A stretch of DNA of 64,000 bases from an uncultured bacterium (GCA_947383145.1 CANDCH010000001.1:62001-126000), one strand, 5' to 3'. Positions 24,927-34,150 are shown, numbered from the stretch's first letter. The notes: a model not told the origin generated them from the sequence alone. Program-made: numbers and translations.

Positions 24927-27014
24927 TTACTCCTCCAGCAGCAGCCGCAGGCGGCGCATCATGTCCGCCTGCTCCAGGTCCACCTTCTGGGCGGGGCGGC
25001 ACAGCCGCAGACGGCGGCTGTCCATCTGAATGAGCCCCCGGTCCCCCATCACATGGAGGCAGACCAGGGTGCGGCCATAGGCGCACCGCCCGTCGGGCTG
25101 GCGGGCGGCCTGCCGCAGCAGGGCGGGTCCGGCGTCCACCCCGTCTCCGGCGCAGCTTTGCTCCAGAAACCGCCACAGCCGCGCGAAATCCTGCCGGGAG
25201 GGGAGCAGCAGCCCCGCCTCCCAGCGGGACAGGTCCGCGCCCTCCCGCAGGCGCTGGAACAGCTCCCGCTCCAGCTGGGCCCGGGTGGGGGCGGGCCGCA
25301 GGTCGCACAGCTGGAGCTGAACGGTGCGGCTGCCCCGGAACTCGTTGATCTGGGGGGTGAAGAGCACGTCCAGCCGCCCCCCGGGGGACACCCCGCAGGC
25401 GGCGGCGTTGGCGGAGAAGAAGATGGCGTCCAGCACCACGCCGTCCCGCCGGAGCTTCATCTTCAAATGCCGCCCGCCCCCCACGTCGCAGCAGGACAGC
25501 ACGCAGGCGCCCCGCAGCAGCAGCGCCGGCTTGGGGTTGCCCGCGCCGAAGGGCTCCAGCGCGGACAGGGACTCCACCTCCGGGACGGTGAGCTGCCCGC
25601 AGTGCTCGATCTCCGCGTCCACGTCCACGGCGGCCTCCATGGGCCGGCCCCCGGCGTAGTCGGACACCAGGGCGCGGATCAGCTCCTGAAAGGCGGGGAT
25701 GTTCTCCTCCCGGATGGTGAAGCCCGCCGCCATCTCGTGGCCGCCGTAGGCCTCGAAAAGGGGCGCGCCCCGGGTCTGGGCATAGGCGTGGACGCACCGC
25801 TCCAGGGCGGCGAACAGGTGAAACCCGCCGAAGGAGCGGCAGGAGGCCTTGCCCAGGCCGTTTTCCAGGCTGATCATAAAGGCGGGGCAGGCGTACTTCT
25901 CCGCCAGACGGGAGGCCACGATGCCCACCACCCCCTGATGCCAGCACCGCCCCGCCAGCACAATGCAGGGCTGGGCCAGCTGGGGCTGGGCCTCCAGCAG
26001 GGCCTCGCATTGCTGATAGATGTCCAGCTCGATGGCCTGCCGCTCCCGGTTCAGGGCGCACAGGGCCTGGGCCAGCTCCTCTCCCCGGGCCTCGTCCCGG
26101 GTGAGCAGCAGCTCCAGGGCCACCATGGCCTGCTCCATCCGTCCCGCGGCGTTGATCCGGGGGGCCAGGCCGTACCCGATGGTGACGGCGGTGGGGACCG
26201 TTCCGGGCTCCAGCCCCGCCTCCCGCAGCAGGGCGCGCAGGCCGGGCCGCCGGGTCCGGCCCAGCAGCTCCAGCCCCTGGCGGACCAGGGAGCGGTTCTC
26301 GTCGGTGAGGCGCATCACGTCGGCCACGGTGCCGATGGCGGCCAGCTCGCCGAACCGCCGGAACACCTCCTCCCGCTCCTGGGGGGGCGCCAGGGCCTGG
26401 GCGGTTTTGAGGGCCACCCCCACCCCCGCCAGCTCCGGGAAGGGGTAGGAGCAGTCCTCCCGCCGGGGGTCCACCACGGCCGCGGCGGCGGGGAGCTTGT
26501 CCTTGCAGTGGTGGTGGTCGGTGATCACCACGTCCAGCCCCAGGGAGCGGGCGAACTCCACCTCGGCGGCGGCGGTGATGCCGCAATCCACGGTGACGAT
26601 GAGCCCCACCCCCTGCCGGGCCAGCCGGGAGACAGCGCCGGGATTGAGGCCGTAGCCCTCCTCGGAGCGGTCCGGGATATAGCCGACCACCTGCCCCCCC
26701 AGGTCCTGAAGCGCCTCGGAGAGCAGGCAGGTGGCGGTGATGCCGTCCACATCGTAGTCGCCGTACACGCAGATGAGCTCGCCGCACTCCAGCGCCCGCC
26801 GGATGCGCTCCACCGCCTTGTCCATATCCTTGAGGAGAAAGGGGTCGTGAAACCGCTCCGGACCGCTGGACAGAAACGCGGCGGCTTGGGCGGGCTCCTC
26901 CAGCCCCCGGGCGGACAGCACCGCCGCGCACAGGGGGGACAGCCCCGCCTCCTCCAGGGCCCGCCGGGCGGCGGGCGCGCCGGGACGGCGCAGGTTCCAG
27001 CGCTGGTATTTCAA
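24927..27014 (-). CDS. recJ: Single-stranded-DNA exonuclease RecJ
   Basis: 695 residues. DHH-family motifs in order: VYGDYDVDGITAT, VTVDCGI, ITDHHHCKD, then the DHHA1 domain (GRCWHQGVVGIVASRLAEKY, GGHEMAAG) and OB-fold. It degrades single-stranded DNA 5' to 3' in recombination and repair. About 130 residues after the core are a C-terminal extension as in other Firmicute RecJ. First gene of the recJ-relA unit, with its own promoter at 27068-27096. Confidence 0.95.
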   Translation of the reverse strand: MKYQRWNLRRPGAPAARRALEEAGLSPLCAAVLSARGLEEPAQAAAFLSSGPERFHDPFLLKDMDKAVERIRRALECGELICVYGDYDVDGITATCLLSEALQDLGGQVVGYIPDRSEEGYGLNPGAVSRLARQGVGLIVTVDCGITAAAEVEFARSLGLDVVITDHHHCKDKLPAAAAVVDPRREDCSYPFPELAGVGVALKTAQALAPPQEREEVFRRFGELAAIGTVADVMRLTDENRSLVRQGLELLGRTRRPGLRALLREAGLEPGTVPTAVTIGYGLAPRINAAGRMEQAMVALELLLTRDEARGEELAQALCALNRERQAIELDIYQQCEALLEAQPQLAQPCIVLAGRCWHQGVVGIVASRLAEKYACPAFMISLENGLGKASCRSFGGFHLFAALERCVHAYAQTRGAPLFEAYGGHEMAAGFTIREENIPAFQELIRALVSDYAGGRPMEAAVDVDAEIEHCGQLTVPEVESLSALEPFGAGNPKPALLLRGACVLSCCDVGGGRHLKMKLRRDGVVLDAIFFSANAAACGVSPGGRLDVLFTPQINEFRGSRTVQLQLCDLRPAPTRAQLERELFQRLREGADLSRWEAGLLLPSRQDFARLWRFLEQSCAGDGVDAGPALLRQAARQPDGRCAYGRTLVCLHVMGDRGLIQMDSRRLRLCRPAQKVDLEQADMMRRLRLLLEE

Positions 27015-27067
27015 GGGCCGTCCCTCCTCCCGCCCGGTTCAGGGCAAACTTTCCATGATAACAATCT

Positions 27068-27096
27068 ACTATATCATAGTTTTCCCCTTGTTTCAA
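27068..27096 (-). promoter_or_regulatory. Promoter of recJ-relA
   Basis: TTGAAA (27096-27091), 17 bp, TATAGT (27073-27068) on the minus strand, with the start about 50 bases before the recJ ATG. Confidence 0.7.
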
Positions 27097-27116
27097 CCGT
27101 CAAAACCGAGGGAAGG

Positions 27117-27148
27117 GAAAAAAACGGCGCGGCCGGCAGGCCGCGCCG
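27117..27148 (-). terminator. mntP terminator
   Basis: 10-bp GC stem (27125-27134 with 27139-27148), tetraloop, then seven or more T on the minus strand, 3 bases after the mntP stop. Confidence 0.92.
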
Positions 27149-27151
27149 CGC

Positions 27152-27718
27152 TCAGAAGGGGAGCAGTCCCAGGTGCTCCAGCAGGATTTTCAGCCCGATG
27201 AGCACCAGCACCGCGCCGCCGAAGGCCTCCGCCCGGGTTTTGTACCGGGCGCCGAACACGTTGCCGATCTTCACTCCGGCGGCGGAAATGACGAAGGTGC
27301 ACACGCCGATGAGGGAGACGGCAGGGAGAATGTCCACCCGGAGGAAGGCGAAGGTGACGCCCACCGCCAGGGCGTCGATGGAGGTGGCCACCGCCAGCAG
27401 CAGCATGGTGAGGGGCGCCAGGGAGGGGTCGCAGTCCTCCTCTCCGCCGCTCAGGGCCTCCCGGAGCATATTCCCGCCGATGAGAGCCAGCAGCACGAAG
27501 GCGATCCAGTGATCCACTGAGGCAATCCTGTCCGCGAAGGCGGCCCCCAGCAGCCAGCCCACCGCGGGCATCAGCGCCTGAAACGCCCCGAACCACAGCC
27601 CCACGGCGGCGGCGTGGCGGGGCATCAGCCCCCGGATGGACAGCCCCTTGCAGACGGACACGGCGAAGGCGTCCATGGACAGGCCCACGGCCAGCACAAG
27701 CAGCTCCCAAAAACTCAT
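27152..27718 (-). CDS. mntP: Manganese efflux pump MntP
   Basis: 188 residues with six membrane segments and the two conserved acidic motifs GLSMDAFAVSVCKG (TM1) and ATSIDALAVGVTFAFL (TM4). It exports Mn2+ and prevents manganese toxicity. The ATG at 27718 starts the first helix and has a GGAAGGAA ribosome site. Upstream frames read into the riboswitch and are rejected. Transcription is governed by the manganese riboswitch and its terminator at 27763-27985. Confidence 0.95.
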   Translation of the reverse strand: MSFWELLVLAVGLSMDAFAVSVCKGLSIRGLMPRHAAAVGLWFGAFQALMPAVGWLLGAAFADRIASVDHWIAFVLLALIGGNMLREALSGGEEDCDPSLAPLTMLLLAVATSIDALAVGVTFAFLRVDILPAVSLIGVCTFVISAAGVKIGNVFGARYKTRAEAFGGAVLVLIGLKILLEHLGLLPF

Positions 27719-27762
27719 AACGCACCATTCCTTCCTGTTGGTTTGAAGGTATGCGGGCGGAT

Positions 27763-27985
27763 AAAAAAAGAGACCTCGCCCGCATCCACGCGGACAGGTC
27801 TCGCCGCAGGCGCAATCTGCGCTCAATCGCTCCGACGCGCCTCCTCTCCCCGTGAAAGCTGAACACCGCTTCCGCGGGGGCCCCGTTCGGGCGTGCCACG
27901 GCCAGACGGCGTCGCCGTCAGTATGTTGACCGGGCCGCGGAGCCCCGAGGGCCCCGCCGACTACTCCCCTATCAGTGACGCGTAT
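27763..27985 (-). promoter_or_regulatory. yybP-ykoY manganese riboswitch with terminator expression platform
   Basis: Minus-strand RNA contains the conserved GGGGAGTAG (about 27969-27961) and GTCAACATACT (about 27930-27920) blocks of the yybP-ykoY aptamer and ends in GCGAGACC. The terminal GAGACC can pair with GGTCTC followed by seven T (27763-27775, 27797-27802), forming a terminator that competes with the aptamer's closing helix. Known function: Mn2+ binding turns expression on. The downstream gene mntP fits. Confidence 0.92.
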
Positions 27986-28013
27986 TTTACTCCGCGGAAG
28001 CGCGGTTAGTCAA
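27984..28013 (-). promoter_or_regulatory. Promoter of the riboswitch-mntP transcript
   Basis: TTGACT (28013-28008), 18 bp, TAAAAT (27989-27984) on the minus strand. The start would be a few bases before the aptamer. Confidence 0.65.
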
Positions 28014-28105
28014 CCGCAACCTTCTCTGAAAACGGCGGTTTTTCCACATTCCGGGCGCACTGGCAGGCCGCTTGTGAAAAAACCTTGAATTTTCTCCGGG
28101 AGCGG

Positions 28106-28134
28106 TTGCTTTCCCCGGCGGAACAGTATAAGAT
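28106..28134 (+). promoter_or_regulatory. Possible promoter of the MacB-like ABC operon
   Basis: TTGCTT (28106-28111) with TAAGAT (28129-28134) at 17 bp, or TATAAG (28127-28132) at 15 bp. Both are moderate matches. Confidence 0.4.
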
Positions 28135-28192
28135 ATGAGACAATACATGCGACGGCGCCCCGCCGGAACACACGGGGCGGACAGGGGGGCCT

Positions 28193-28894
28193 ATGAGCTA
28201 TATCACCTTTGAAAATGTGAAAAAAGAATATAAAATGGGGGAAATTACCATCAAAGCGGTGGACGGCGTGGACTTCTCCGTGGAAAAGGGGGAGTTTGCC
28301 GTCATCGTGGGGCCCTCCGGCGCGGGCAAGACCACGGTGCTCAATATGCTGGGCGGCATGGACGCCTGCTCCGGCGGGATCATCACCGTGGACGGGGCGC
28401 GGGTCAGCGATTACGGCGCCAAGCAGCTCACCGCCTACCGAAGGCACGACATCGGCTTCGTGTTCCAGTTCTACAACCTGGTACAGAACCTCACCGCCCT
28501 GGAGAACGTGGAGCTGGCCGCCCAGATCTGCCGGGACCCCCTGGACGCCCGGGAGGTGCTGGAGCGGGTGGGCCTGGGGGGGCGGCTGGACAACTTCCCC
28601 GCCCAGCTGTCCGGCGGCGAACAGCAGCGGGTGGCCATCGCCCGGGCCCTGGCCAAGAACCCCAAGCTGCTTCTGTGCGACGAGCCCACCGGCGCTTTGG
28701 ACTACGTCACGGGCAAGGCCATTTTGAAGCTCCTCCAGGACACCTGCCGCCAGGAGGGAATGACCGTTATCGTCATCACCCACAACACCGCCCTCACCCC
28801 CATGGCGGACCAGGTGATCCACATCAAGAGCGGCCGGGTGGCCGGGGTGGAGCGCAACGCCCATCCCACCTCTGTGGAGGAGATCGAATGGTAG
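28193..28894 (+). CDS. ABC transporter ATP-binding protein, MacB/LolD type
   Basis: 233 residues. Walker [10 protein letters not shown] near 39, Q-loop [13 protein letters not shown], signature [15 protein letters not shown], Walker [13 protein letters not shown] and switch His in ITHN. This subfamily powers FtsX-fold permeases by mechanotransmission. The stop overlaps the start of the permease by 7 bases, so the two are translationally coupled. Confidence 0.95.
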   Translation: MSYITFENVKKEYKMGEITIKAVDGVDFSVEKGEFAVIVGPSGAGKTTVLNMLGGMDACSGGIITVDGARVSDYGAKQLTAYRRHDIGFVFQFYNLVQNLTALENVELAAQICRDPLDAREVLERVGLGGRLDNFPAQLSGGEQQRVAIARALAKNPKLLLCDEPTGALDYVTGKAILKLLQDTCRQEGMTVIVITHNTALTPMADQVIHIKSGRVAGVERNAHPTSVEEIEW

Positions 28895-31800
28895 CGCGGA
28901 AGAACCGCCTGACCACCGACGCCCTCCGGGAGATCAGGAGCACCTTCAACCGCTACGTGTCCATTCTGGTGCTGGCGGCGCTGGCGGTGGCCTTTCTGTC
29001 CGGCCTGCGCACCACCGCCCCGGACATGCAGTACACCGCCGACAACTACTACGACCGCACCCGCCTGATGGACGGCTACGTGCTGTCCACCCTGGGCCTG
29101 ACGGACGGGGACCTGGACGCCCTGGCCGGGGCGGCGGGCATTGAGGCGGTGGAGGGCTGCCGGGACCTGGACGCCGTGGCCGTCGACCGCATTGTGAACG
29201 TGCGCTCCCTGCCGGAGCGGCTCAACCTGCTGGAGGTGAAGGAGGGGCGGCTGCCCCAGAGGCCGGACGAGTGCGTGACCGAGGGGCTGCTGCTGGTGAA
29301 GCTGGGCCTCCAGGTGGGGGACAGGCTGGAGCTCACCCTGGAGGAGGACGGCGGGGACGATCTGGCCAACACCTCCTATACCATTGTGGGCCAGGTCAGC
29401 TCCCCACTGTACGTGGGGCTGGACCGTGGGTCCTCCTCCCTGGGCAACGGCGCGGTGGATGCCTTTGTGTACGTGCCAGGGGAGAACTTCACCTTTGAGC
29501 ACTACACCTGCGCCTATTTCACCGGAGAAGGGCTGGCGGCGCTGGACACCTACGGGGACGAGTACGAGGACCGGATCGACGCCCTGGTGGACAGCCTGGA
29601 CCCCCTGTCGGAGGAGCGGGCCCAGGCCCGGTACGACGAGCTCATCGGGGAGGCCCAGGCGGAGCTGGACGACGCCCGGCGGGAGCTGGAGGAGGCCAAG
29701 TCGGACGCGGAAAAGGAGCTGGCCGACGCCTGGCGGGAGCTCCAGGACGGGCGGAGGGAGCTGGACGACGGCTGGGCGGAGTACTACGACGGGGAGGACA
29801 CCTTCGCCCGGGAGATCGCCGACGCAGAGCGGGAACTGGCCGACGCCCTGGCCGACCTGCGCCAGGGGGAGGCCGACCTTGCGGAGGGCCGCGCGGAGTA
29901 TGAGGACGGCCTCAGGGAGTATCAGGACGGCGTGGCACAGTACGAGGACGGCTGGGCGGAGTACCAGGACGGCCTGAAAAAATACGAGGACGGCCTCAAG
30001 GAGTACGAGGACGGCCTCAGGGAATATGAGGACGGCCGGGAAAAGTACGAGGACGGCCTGAAAAAGTACGAGGACGGCTGGGCGGAGTACCGCAAGGGCA
30101 TGGTGGAGTATGAGAGCGGCCTGGAGCAGTACGAGGCGGGCATGGCCCGGCTGGAGCGGGAGGAGGCCCAGGGGGCGGCCCAGCTCCAGGAGGCGCTTCA
30201 GAAGCTGGAGCAGCTCAGGCCGGTAATTGGCGAGGATGCATACGCCTCCGCCATGGCGCAGCTGATAGCGGAGGCCCAGGAGGGCCAGAAAAAGCTGGAG
30301 GAGGCCAGGGCCCAGCTCCGGGCGGTGAAGGGCCAGCTGGAGTCCGCCGACCTCCAGCTGAGCATCGGCCGGGAGGAACTGGCCGGCGCCAAAAAGGAGC
30401 TGGACGAAGCTGCACTGGAACTGGACGACGCCCAGGCGGAGCTGGACGACGCGAAAATAGAGTTGGACGACGCGAAAGCCGAGCTGGACGACGGGAAACG
30501 GGAGCTTGACGACGCCAGAGCGGAGCTGGACGACGCCAACAGGGAGCTCATGGACGCCAAGGCCGACCTGGAGCAGGGGGAGATTGACCTGCGGGACGGC
30601 TGGGCCGAGTACTACGACGGGGTGAGGGAGCTGGAGCAGGCCCGGACCGACGGGCGGCAGGAGCTGGACGACGCCCTGGCCGAGCTCAACGACGGCGAGG
30701 CGGAGTACGCCGACGGCCTCCGGGAGTACGAGGACGGCAAGCGTGAGGCGGACGAGGAGATCGCCGACGCCCAGAAGAAGCTGGACGACGCTCAGGACGA
30801 GCTGGACGACGTGGAGGACTGCGAGTGGTACGTCCTCAGCCGGTTCACCAACGCGGGCATTGTGGGCTACTCCCAGGACTCCGACCGGGTGAGCAACCTG
30901 GCCAACGTGTTCCCCGTGATCTTCTTCCTGGTGGCGGCGCTGGCCTGCCTGACCACCATGACCCGCATGGTGGAGGAGCAGCGCACCCAGATCGGGTCGC
31001 TGAAGGCGCTGGGCTTTTCCCGGCTGGCCATCTCCCAAAAGTACATCGGCTACGCCTTCTCCGCCAGCTTGATCGGCGGCGTCCTGGGGCTTCTGCTGGG
31101 GTGCACCCTCATCCCGGCGGTGATCGCCAACGCCTTCAACATCATGTACGACATCCCCGCCCTGGAGTTCAAGCCCCAGGTGGGGCTGTACGTTTGGTCG
31201 GTGCTGGCGGCGGTGGCCTGCACCACCGGGGCGGCGCTGTGGGCCTGCCTGTCCACCCTGATTGCCACCCCCGCCAACCTCATGCGGCCCCGGGCCCCCA
31301 AGGCGGGCCGCCGGGTGCTGCTGGAGCGGGTGGGCTTTGTCTGGAAGCGGCTCACCTTCACCTGGAAGGTGACCATGCGCAACCTGTTCCGCTACCAGCG
31401 GCGGTTCTGGATGACGGTGATCGGCATCGGCGGGTGCACCGCCCTGATCGTCACCGGCTTCGGCCTCCACGAGTCCATTTTCTCCATCCTGGACCAGCAA
31501 TTTGACCACGTGTTCCTCTACGACGCCACCCTGGGCCTGGACAAGCACGCCAGGGACTACGAGCTGGCGGAGGTGGAGGCCTATCTGGAGGACAGCCCCT
31601 GGGTGGAGGACTATCTGCCCACCAGCTCGTCCACCCTGGAGGCGTCAAGCGGCGGCCCCGCCCAGAGCGTCAGCCTGTTCGCCGTGGAGAACCAGGAGCG
31701 GTTCAACCAGTTCATCCGGCTGGGCCACCGGCAGGACGGCGAGCCGGTGGTCCTGCCGGCCAGCGCCTATGATCTCTCCAGCACCATCAACTGGGACGAC

Positions 31801-32550
31801 GGCGCAAAGCCGGGTAATGGCGTGGTCATCACGGAAAAGCTGGCCGAGCTGCTGGAGGTGTCCGTGGGCGGCGCCATCACCCTGGACGACGACGGAAAGC
31901 GGGTGGAGGTCCGGGTGGCGGACATCGCGGAGAACTACGTGGCCCACTACGTGTACATGACGGACACCTGCTACCGGGAGCTGTTCGGCCAGGACCCGGA
32001 GCGCAACTCCATGCTCCTGCGGTACGCCGACGGGGCGGGGGAGGCGGAGTCGGACCTGGTTTCCGCCGATCTGATGGCCCTGGACGGGGTGGACTCCTAC
32101 TCCTATATTGCCACCCTCCGGGACAACTTCACCGACAGCATGGAGGCCATCGACTACGCCGTGGTCATCATCATCACGGCGGCGGCGGCCCTGGCCTTCG
32201 TGGTGCTGTATAACCTCACCAACATCAACATCACCGAGCGGGTGCGGGAGCTGGCCACCCTGAAGGTGCTGGGCTTCTTCGACCGGGAGGTGACCGCCTA
32301 CGTCTACCGGGAAAACCTGTTCCTCACCCTGTTCGGCATCGTGCTGGGACTGGTGATGGGCCGGTTCCTCCACGCCTGGATGGTGCTGACGGTGGAGGTG
32401 GAGCTGGTGATGTTCGGCCGCGCCGCGCCCCTTTACGCCTACGTTCTGGCGGCGGGGCTGACGGTGGTGTTCTCCGTGGCGGTGAACGTGGCCGCCCACT
32501 TCAAGCTGAAAAAGGTGGACATGGTGGAGAGCCTGAAAACCGTGGAATAA
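28888..32550 (+). CDS. FtsX-fold ABC permease with long heptad-repeat extracellular coiled coils
   Basis: 1220 residues from the ATG at 28888 ([16 protein letters not shown], ribosome site GGAGGAGAT). One N-terminal membrane helix (about 23-42) is followed by an ectodomain of some 640 residues, three helices (NVFPVIFFLVAALACL onward), a second ectodomain, and three C-terminal helices. Within the first ectodomain two 7-residue repeat arrays stand out: about 337-408 with KKYEDGL-type units and about 503-555 with AELDDAK-type units. Both are the periodicity of long alpha-helical hairpins. Such arms are known in some Firmicute FtsX/YhgE-like proteins that span the wall. Substrate unknown; peptide or antimicrobial export or wall-enzyme control are options. 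Confidence 0.9.
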   Translation: MVARKNRLTTDALREIRSTFNRYVSILVLAALAVAFLSGLRTTAPDMQYTADNYYDRTRLMDGYVLSTLGLTDGDLDALAGAAGIEAVEGCRDLDAVAVDRIVNVRSLPERLNLLEVKEGRLPQRPDECVTEGLLLVKLGLQVGDRLELTLEEDGGDDLANTSYTIVGQVSSPLYVGLDRGSSSLGNGAVDAFVYVPGENFTFEHYTCAYFTGEGLAALDTYGDEYEDRIDALVDSLDPLSEERAQARYDELIGEAQAELDDARRELEEAKSDAEKELADAWRELQDGRRELDDGWAEYYDGEDTFAREIADAERELADALADLRQGEADLAEGRAEYEDGLREYQDGVAQYEDGWAEYQDGLKKYEDGLKEYEDGLREYEDGREKYEDGLKKYEDGWAEYRKGMVEYESGLEQYEAGMARLEREEAQGAAQLQEALQKLEQLRPVIGEDAYASAMAQLIAEAQEGQKKLEEARAQLRAVKGQLESADLQLSIGREELAGAKKELDEAALELDDAQAELDDAKIELDDAKAELDDGKRELDDARAELDDANRELMDAKADLEQGEIDLRDGWAEYYDGVRELEQARTDGRQELDDALAELNDGEAEYADGLREYEDGKREADEEIADAQKKLDDAQDELDDVEDCEWYVLSRFTNAGIVGYSQDSDRVSNLANVFPVIFFLVAALACLTTMTRMVEEQRTQIGSLKALGFSRLAISQKYIGYAFSASLIGGVLGLLLGCTLIPAVIANAFNIMYDIPALEFKPQVGLYVWSVLAAVACTTGAALWACLSTLIATPANLMRPRAPKAGRRVLLERVGFVWKRLTFTWKVTMRNLFRYQRRFWMTVIGIGGCTALIVTGFGLHESIFSILDQQFDHVFLYDATLGLDKHARDYELAEVEAYLEDSPWVEDYLPTSSSTLEASSGGPAQSVSLFAVENQERFNQFIRLGHRQDGEPVVLPASAYDLSSTINWDDGAKPGNGVVITEKLAELLEVSVGGAITLDDDGKRVEVRVADIAENYVAHYVYMTDTCYRELFGQDPERNSMLLRYADGAGEAESDLVSADLMALDGVDSYSYIATLRDNFTDSMEAIDYAVVIIITAAAALAFVVLYNLTNINITERVRELATLKVLGFFDREVTAYVYRENLFLTLFGIVLGLVMGRFLHAWMVLTVEVELVMFGRAAPLYAYVLAAGLTVVFSVAVNVAAHFKLKKVDMVESLKTVE

Positions 32551-32551
32551 A

Positions 32552-32710
32552 GGAAGAACTGATTCAATCGGCAAGAGCGGTTTGCGAGAGATTTTACGCC
32601 ACAGCGAGGCGGGATTTCGCAGGAATAATTGTGTTTATTTAAGAAATCGCAACGAAGCTGTGGCGTAAAATATCCGCGAAGAGCCATAGACGCATTGAAT
32701 CAGTGCTTCC
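32552..32710. mobile_element. MITE-like inverted-repeat element with 4-bp target duplication
   Basis: About 159 bp. Terminal inverted repeats GGAAG-N-ACTGATTCAAT at 32552 and 32710, with a further inner inverted repeat (GATTTTACGCCACAGC, matched inverted at about 32656-32673). TAAA occurs on both flanks (32548-32551 and 32711-32714), fitting a target-site duplication. No transposase is encoded. The left TAAA includes the ftsX stop codon. GGAAG ends and 4-bp duplications occur in IS5/IS1182-like families; which one mobilises it is unknown. Confidence 0.7.
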
Positions 32711-32715
32711 TAAAG

Positions 32716-32753
32716 GCAGAGCCCCGCGCCTTGCGGCGCGGGGCTCTGCTTGT
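32716..32753. terminator. Terminator between ftsX-like and NYN genes
   Basis: 15-bp perfect stem (32716-32730 with 32735-32749), TTGC loop. A T-rich run follows on the plus strand after TTGTCA. Convergent gene ends. Confidence 0.8.
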
Positions 32754-33499
32754 CATTTTTTGTTGCGCACAAACACCTGGGTGCCCTGATACTTGGCGTT
32801 GTGCCGCTCGTCGATCTCAAAGCCCTCCAGGGCGGCGATGAACTTGGACAGCTTGGTAAAGCCGTAGTTCCGGGCGTCGAAATCCGGCTGCTTTTTGATG
32901 AGCAGGGTGCCCAGGTCGCCCAGGTAGGCGTAGCCGTCCTCGTCCGCCAGGTCCTCCACCGACTGGGCGATGAGCTCCTGCACCGTGAGGGCGGGGGACT
33001 CCGCCGGGGCGGCCTTCTTTTTGACGCTCTTTCCGGCGGGCGCGGGGGCGGCGCTCTTTTCCGCGGCCTTCAGGGATTCGATGTACACAAACTTGTCGCA
33101 GGCCACGATGAAGGGCTTGGGTGTCTTTTTCTCCCCCATGCCGTACACCTTCATCCCCGCCTCCCGGAGCCGGGTGGCCAGCCGGGTGAAGTCGCTGTCG
33201 CTGCTCACCAGCACGAAGCCGCCGCAGTTGCCCGAGTACAGAATGTCCATGGCGTCGATGATCATGGCGGAGTCGGTGGCGTTTTTGCCGGTGGTGTAGC
33301 TGTACTGCTGGAAGGGGGTGATGGCGTGCTCCAGCAGCAGGGGCTTCCAGCTGCCCATGTTGGGGGCGGTCCAGTCGCCGTAGATGCGCTTGATGGTGGC
33401 CGAGCCGTACACCGCCACCTCCGCCATGATCTCCCGCAGGGCGGTGCGGGGGGCGTTGTCCGCGTCGATGAGGACGGCGAGGCGAAGTTCATCTTCCAT
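32753..33499 (-). CDS. NYN-domain RNase-like protein with C-terminal OST-HTH/LOTUS domain
   Basis: 248 residues. The PIN-like NYN domain (about 1-145) shows the acidic active-site residues LIDADNAP, KNATDSAMIIDAMD and VSSDSDFTRLATRLREAG. An Ala/Lys/Pro linker leads to a winged-helix OST-HTH region (about 165-245, AYLGDLGTLLIKKQPDFDAR). NYN proteins are predicted metal-dependent RNases and LOTUS domains bind RNA, so an RNA-processing role is likely. No partner gene is adjacent in the same direction. Confidence 0.88.
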   Translation of the reverse strand: MEDELRLAVLIDADNAPRTALREIMAEVAVYGSATIKRIYGDWTAPNMGSWKPLLLEHAITPFQQYSYTTGKNATDSAMIIDAMDILYSGNCGGFVLVSSDSDFTRLATRLREAGMKVYGMGEKKTPKPFIVACDKFVYIESLKAAEKSAAPAPAGKSVKKKAAPAESPALTVQELIAQSVEDLADEDGYAYLGDLGTLLIKKQPDFDARNYGFTKLSKFIAALEGFEIDERHNAKYQGTQVFVRNKK

Positions 33500-33673
33500 G
33501 GTTGGCTCTCCTTGTGAATGTTTTTAAAGCTCGCTGGCGCGCCGGGCGGCGCCCCTTTACAAATTATAGTATATCATACCATACGGGGCGGAGAAAAGCC
33601 AGAAGAAAAATTTTTCCCCGGCGCAACAATCGGGGGCGCCGGGGCGTGTTATAGGCAGAAGGGAGGGTTCAGC

Positions 33674-34150
33674 GTGAATCACTCCAACCGGTTGGAAGAA
33701 TTGGTAAACAAGTATGAACACACCCTGTTCCGGGCGGCGCTGGCCATTCTGGGCGACGTTCAGGAGGCGGAGGACGCAGTGCAGGACGCCTTCCTGCGCT
33801 ATCTGGAGGCGCGCCCGGAGCTCCGGGACGGGGAGCACGAGAAGGCGTGGCTGCTGAAGGTGACGGCCAACCGCTGCAAGAGCGTGCTGCGGGCCTGGAA
33901 GCGCCATCCGGCGGCGGAGCTGCTGGACATATACCCCGCCCCGGCGGAGGACGGCAGCCGGGAGCTGCTGGAGGCGATTCTGGCCCTGCCCCCCAGGCAG
34001 CGGGCGGCGGTGCACCTGCACTATTTCGAGGGTTACACCTCCGAGGAGATCGGGGCCATCCTGGGCCAGCGGCCCGGGACGGTGCGCTCCCATCTCAGCC
34101 GGGCGCGGGACGCCCTGCGGCGTTACCTGGACGAGGAGTGCGGAGAATGA
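33674..34150 (+). CDS. ECF-type RNA polymerase sigma factor
   Basis: 158 residues from GTG at 33674 with a GGGAGGG ribosome site; the longer open frame to 33518 adds sequence unlike sigma factors. Region 2 (LAILGDVQEAEDAVQDAFLR, WLLKVTANRCKSVLRAW) and region 4 (LPPRQRAAVHLHYFEGYTSE, LGQRPGTVRSHLSRARDALR) are clear. It directs RNA polymerase to a stress- or envelope-type regulon. The next gene, 57 bases downstream, encodes a single-pass membrane protein and is the likely anti-sigma partner. Confidence 0.93.
   Translation: MNHSNRLEELVNKYEHTLFRAALAILGDVQEAEDAVQDAFLRYLEARPELRDGEHEKAWLLKVTANRCKSVLRAWKRHPAAELLDIYPAPAEDGSRELLEAILALPPRQRAAVHLHYFEGYTSEEIGAILGQRPGTVRSHLSRARDALRRYLDEECGE

Noticed and set aside
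22588-27096. A single 1502-residue RecJ-RelA fusion
   Set aside because: The upstream part is recJ read in the wrong frame (Gly/Arg/Pro-rich); RecJ is intact in another frame and RelA has its own start at 24822.
27719-27899. N-terminal extension of MntP upstream of 27718
   Set aside because: This sequence is the riboswitch; the extended frame crosses its terminator.
29640-30830. DNA tandem repeat or CRISPR-like array
   Set aside because: The periodicity is in the protein (7-residue units within an intact ftsX frame), with imperfect DNA repeats.
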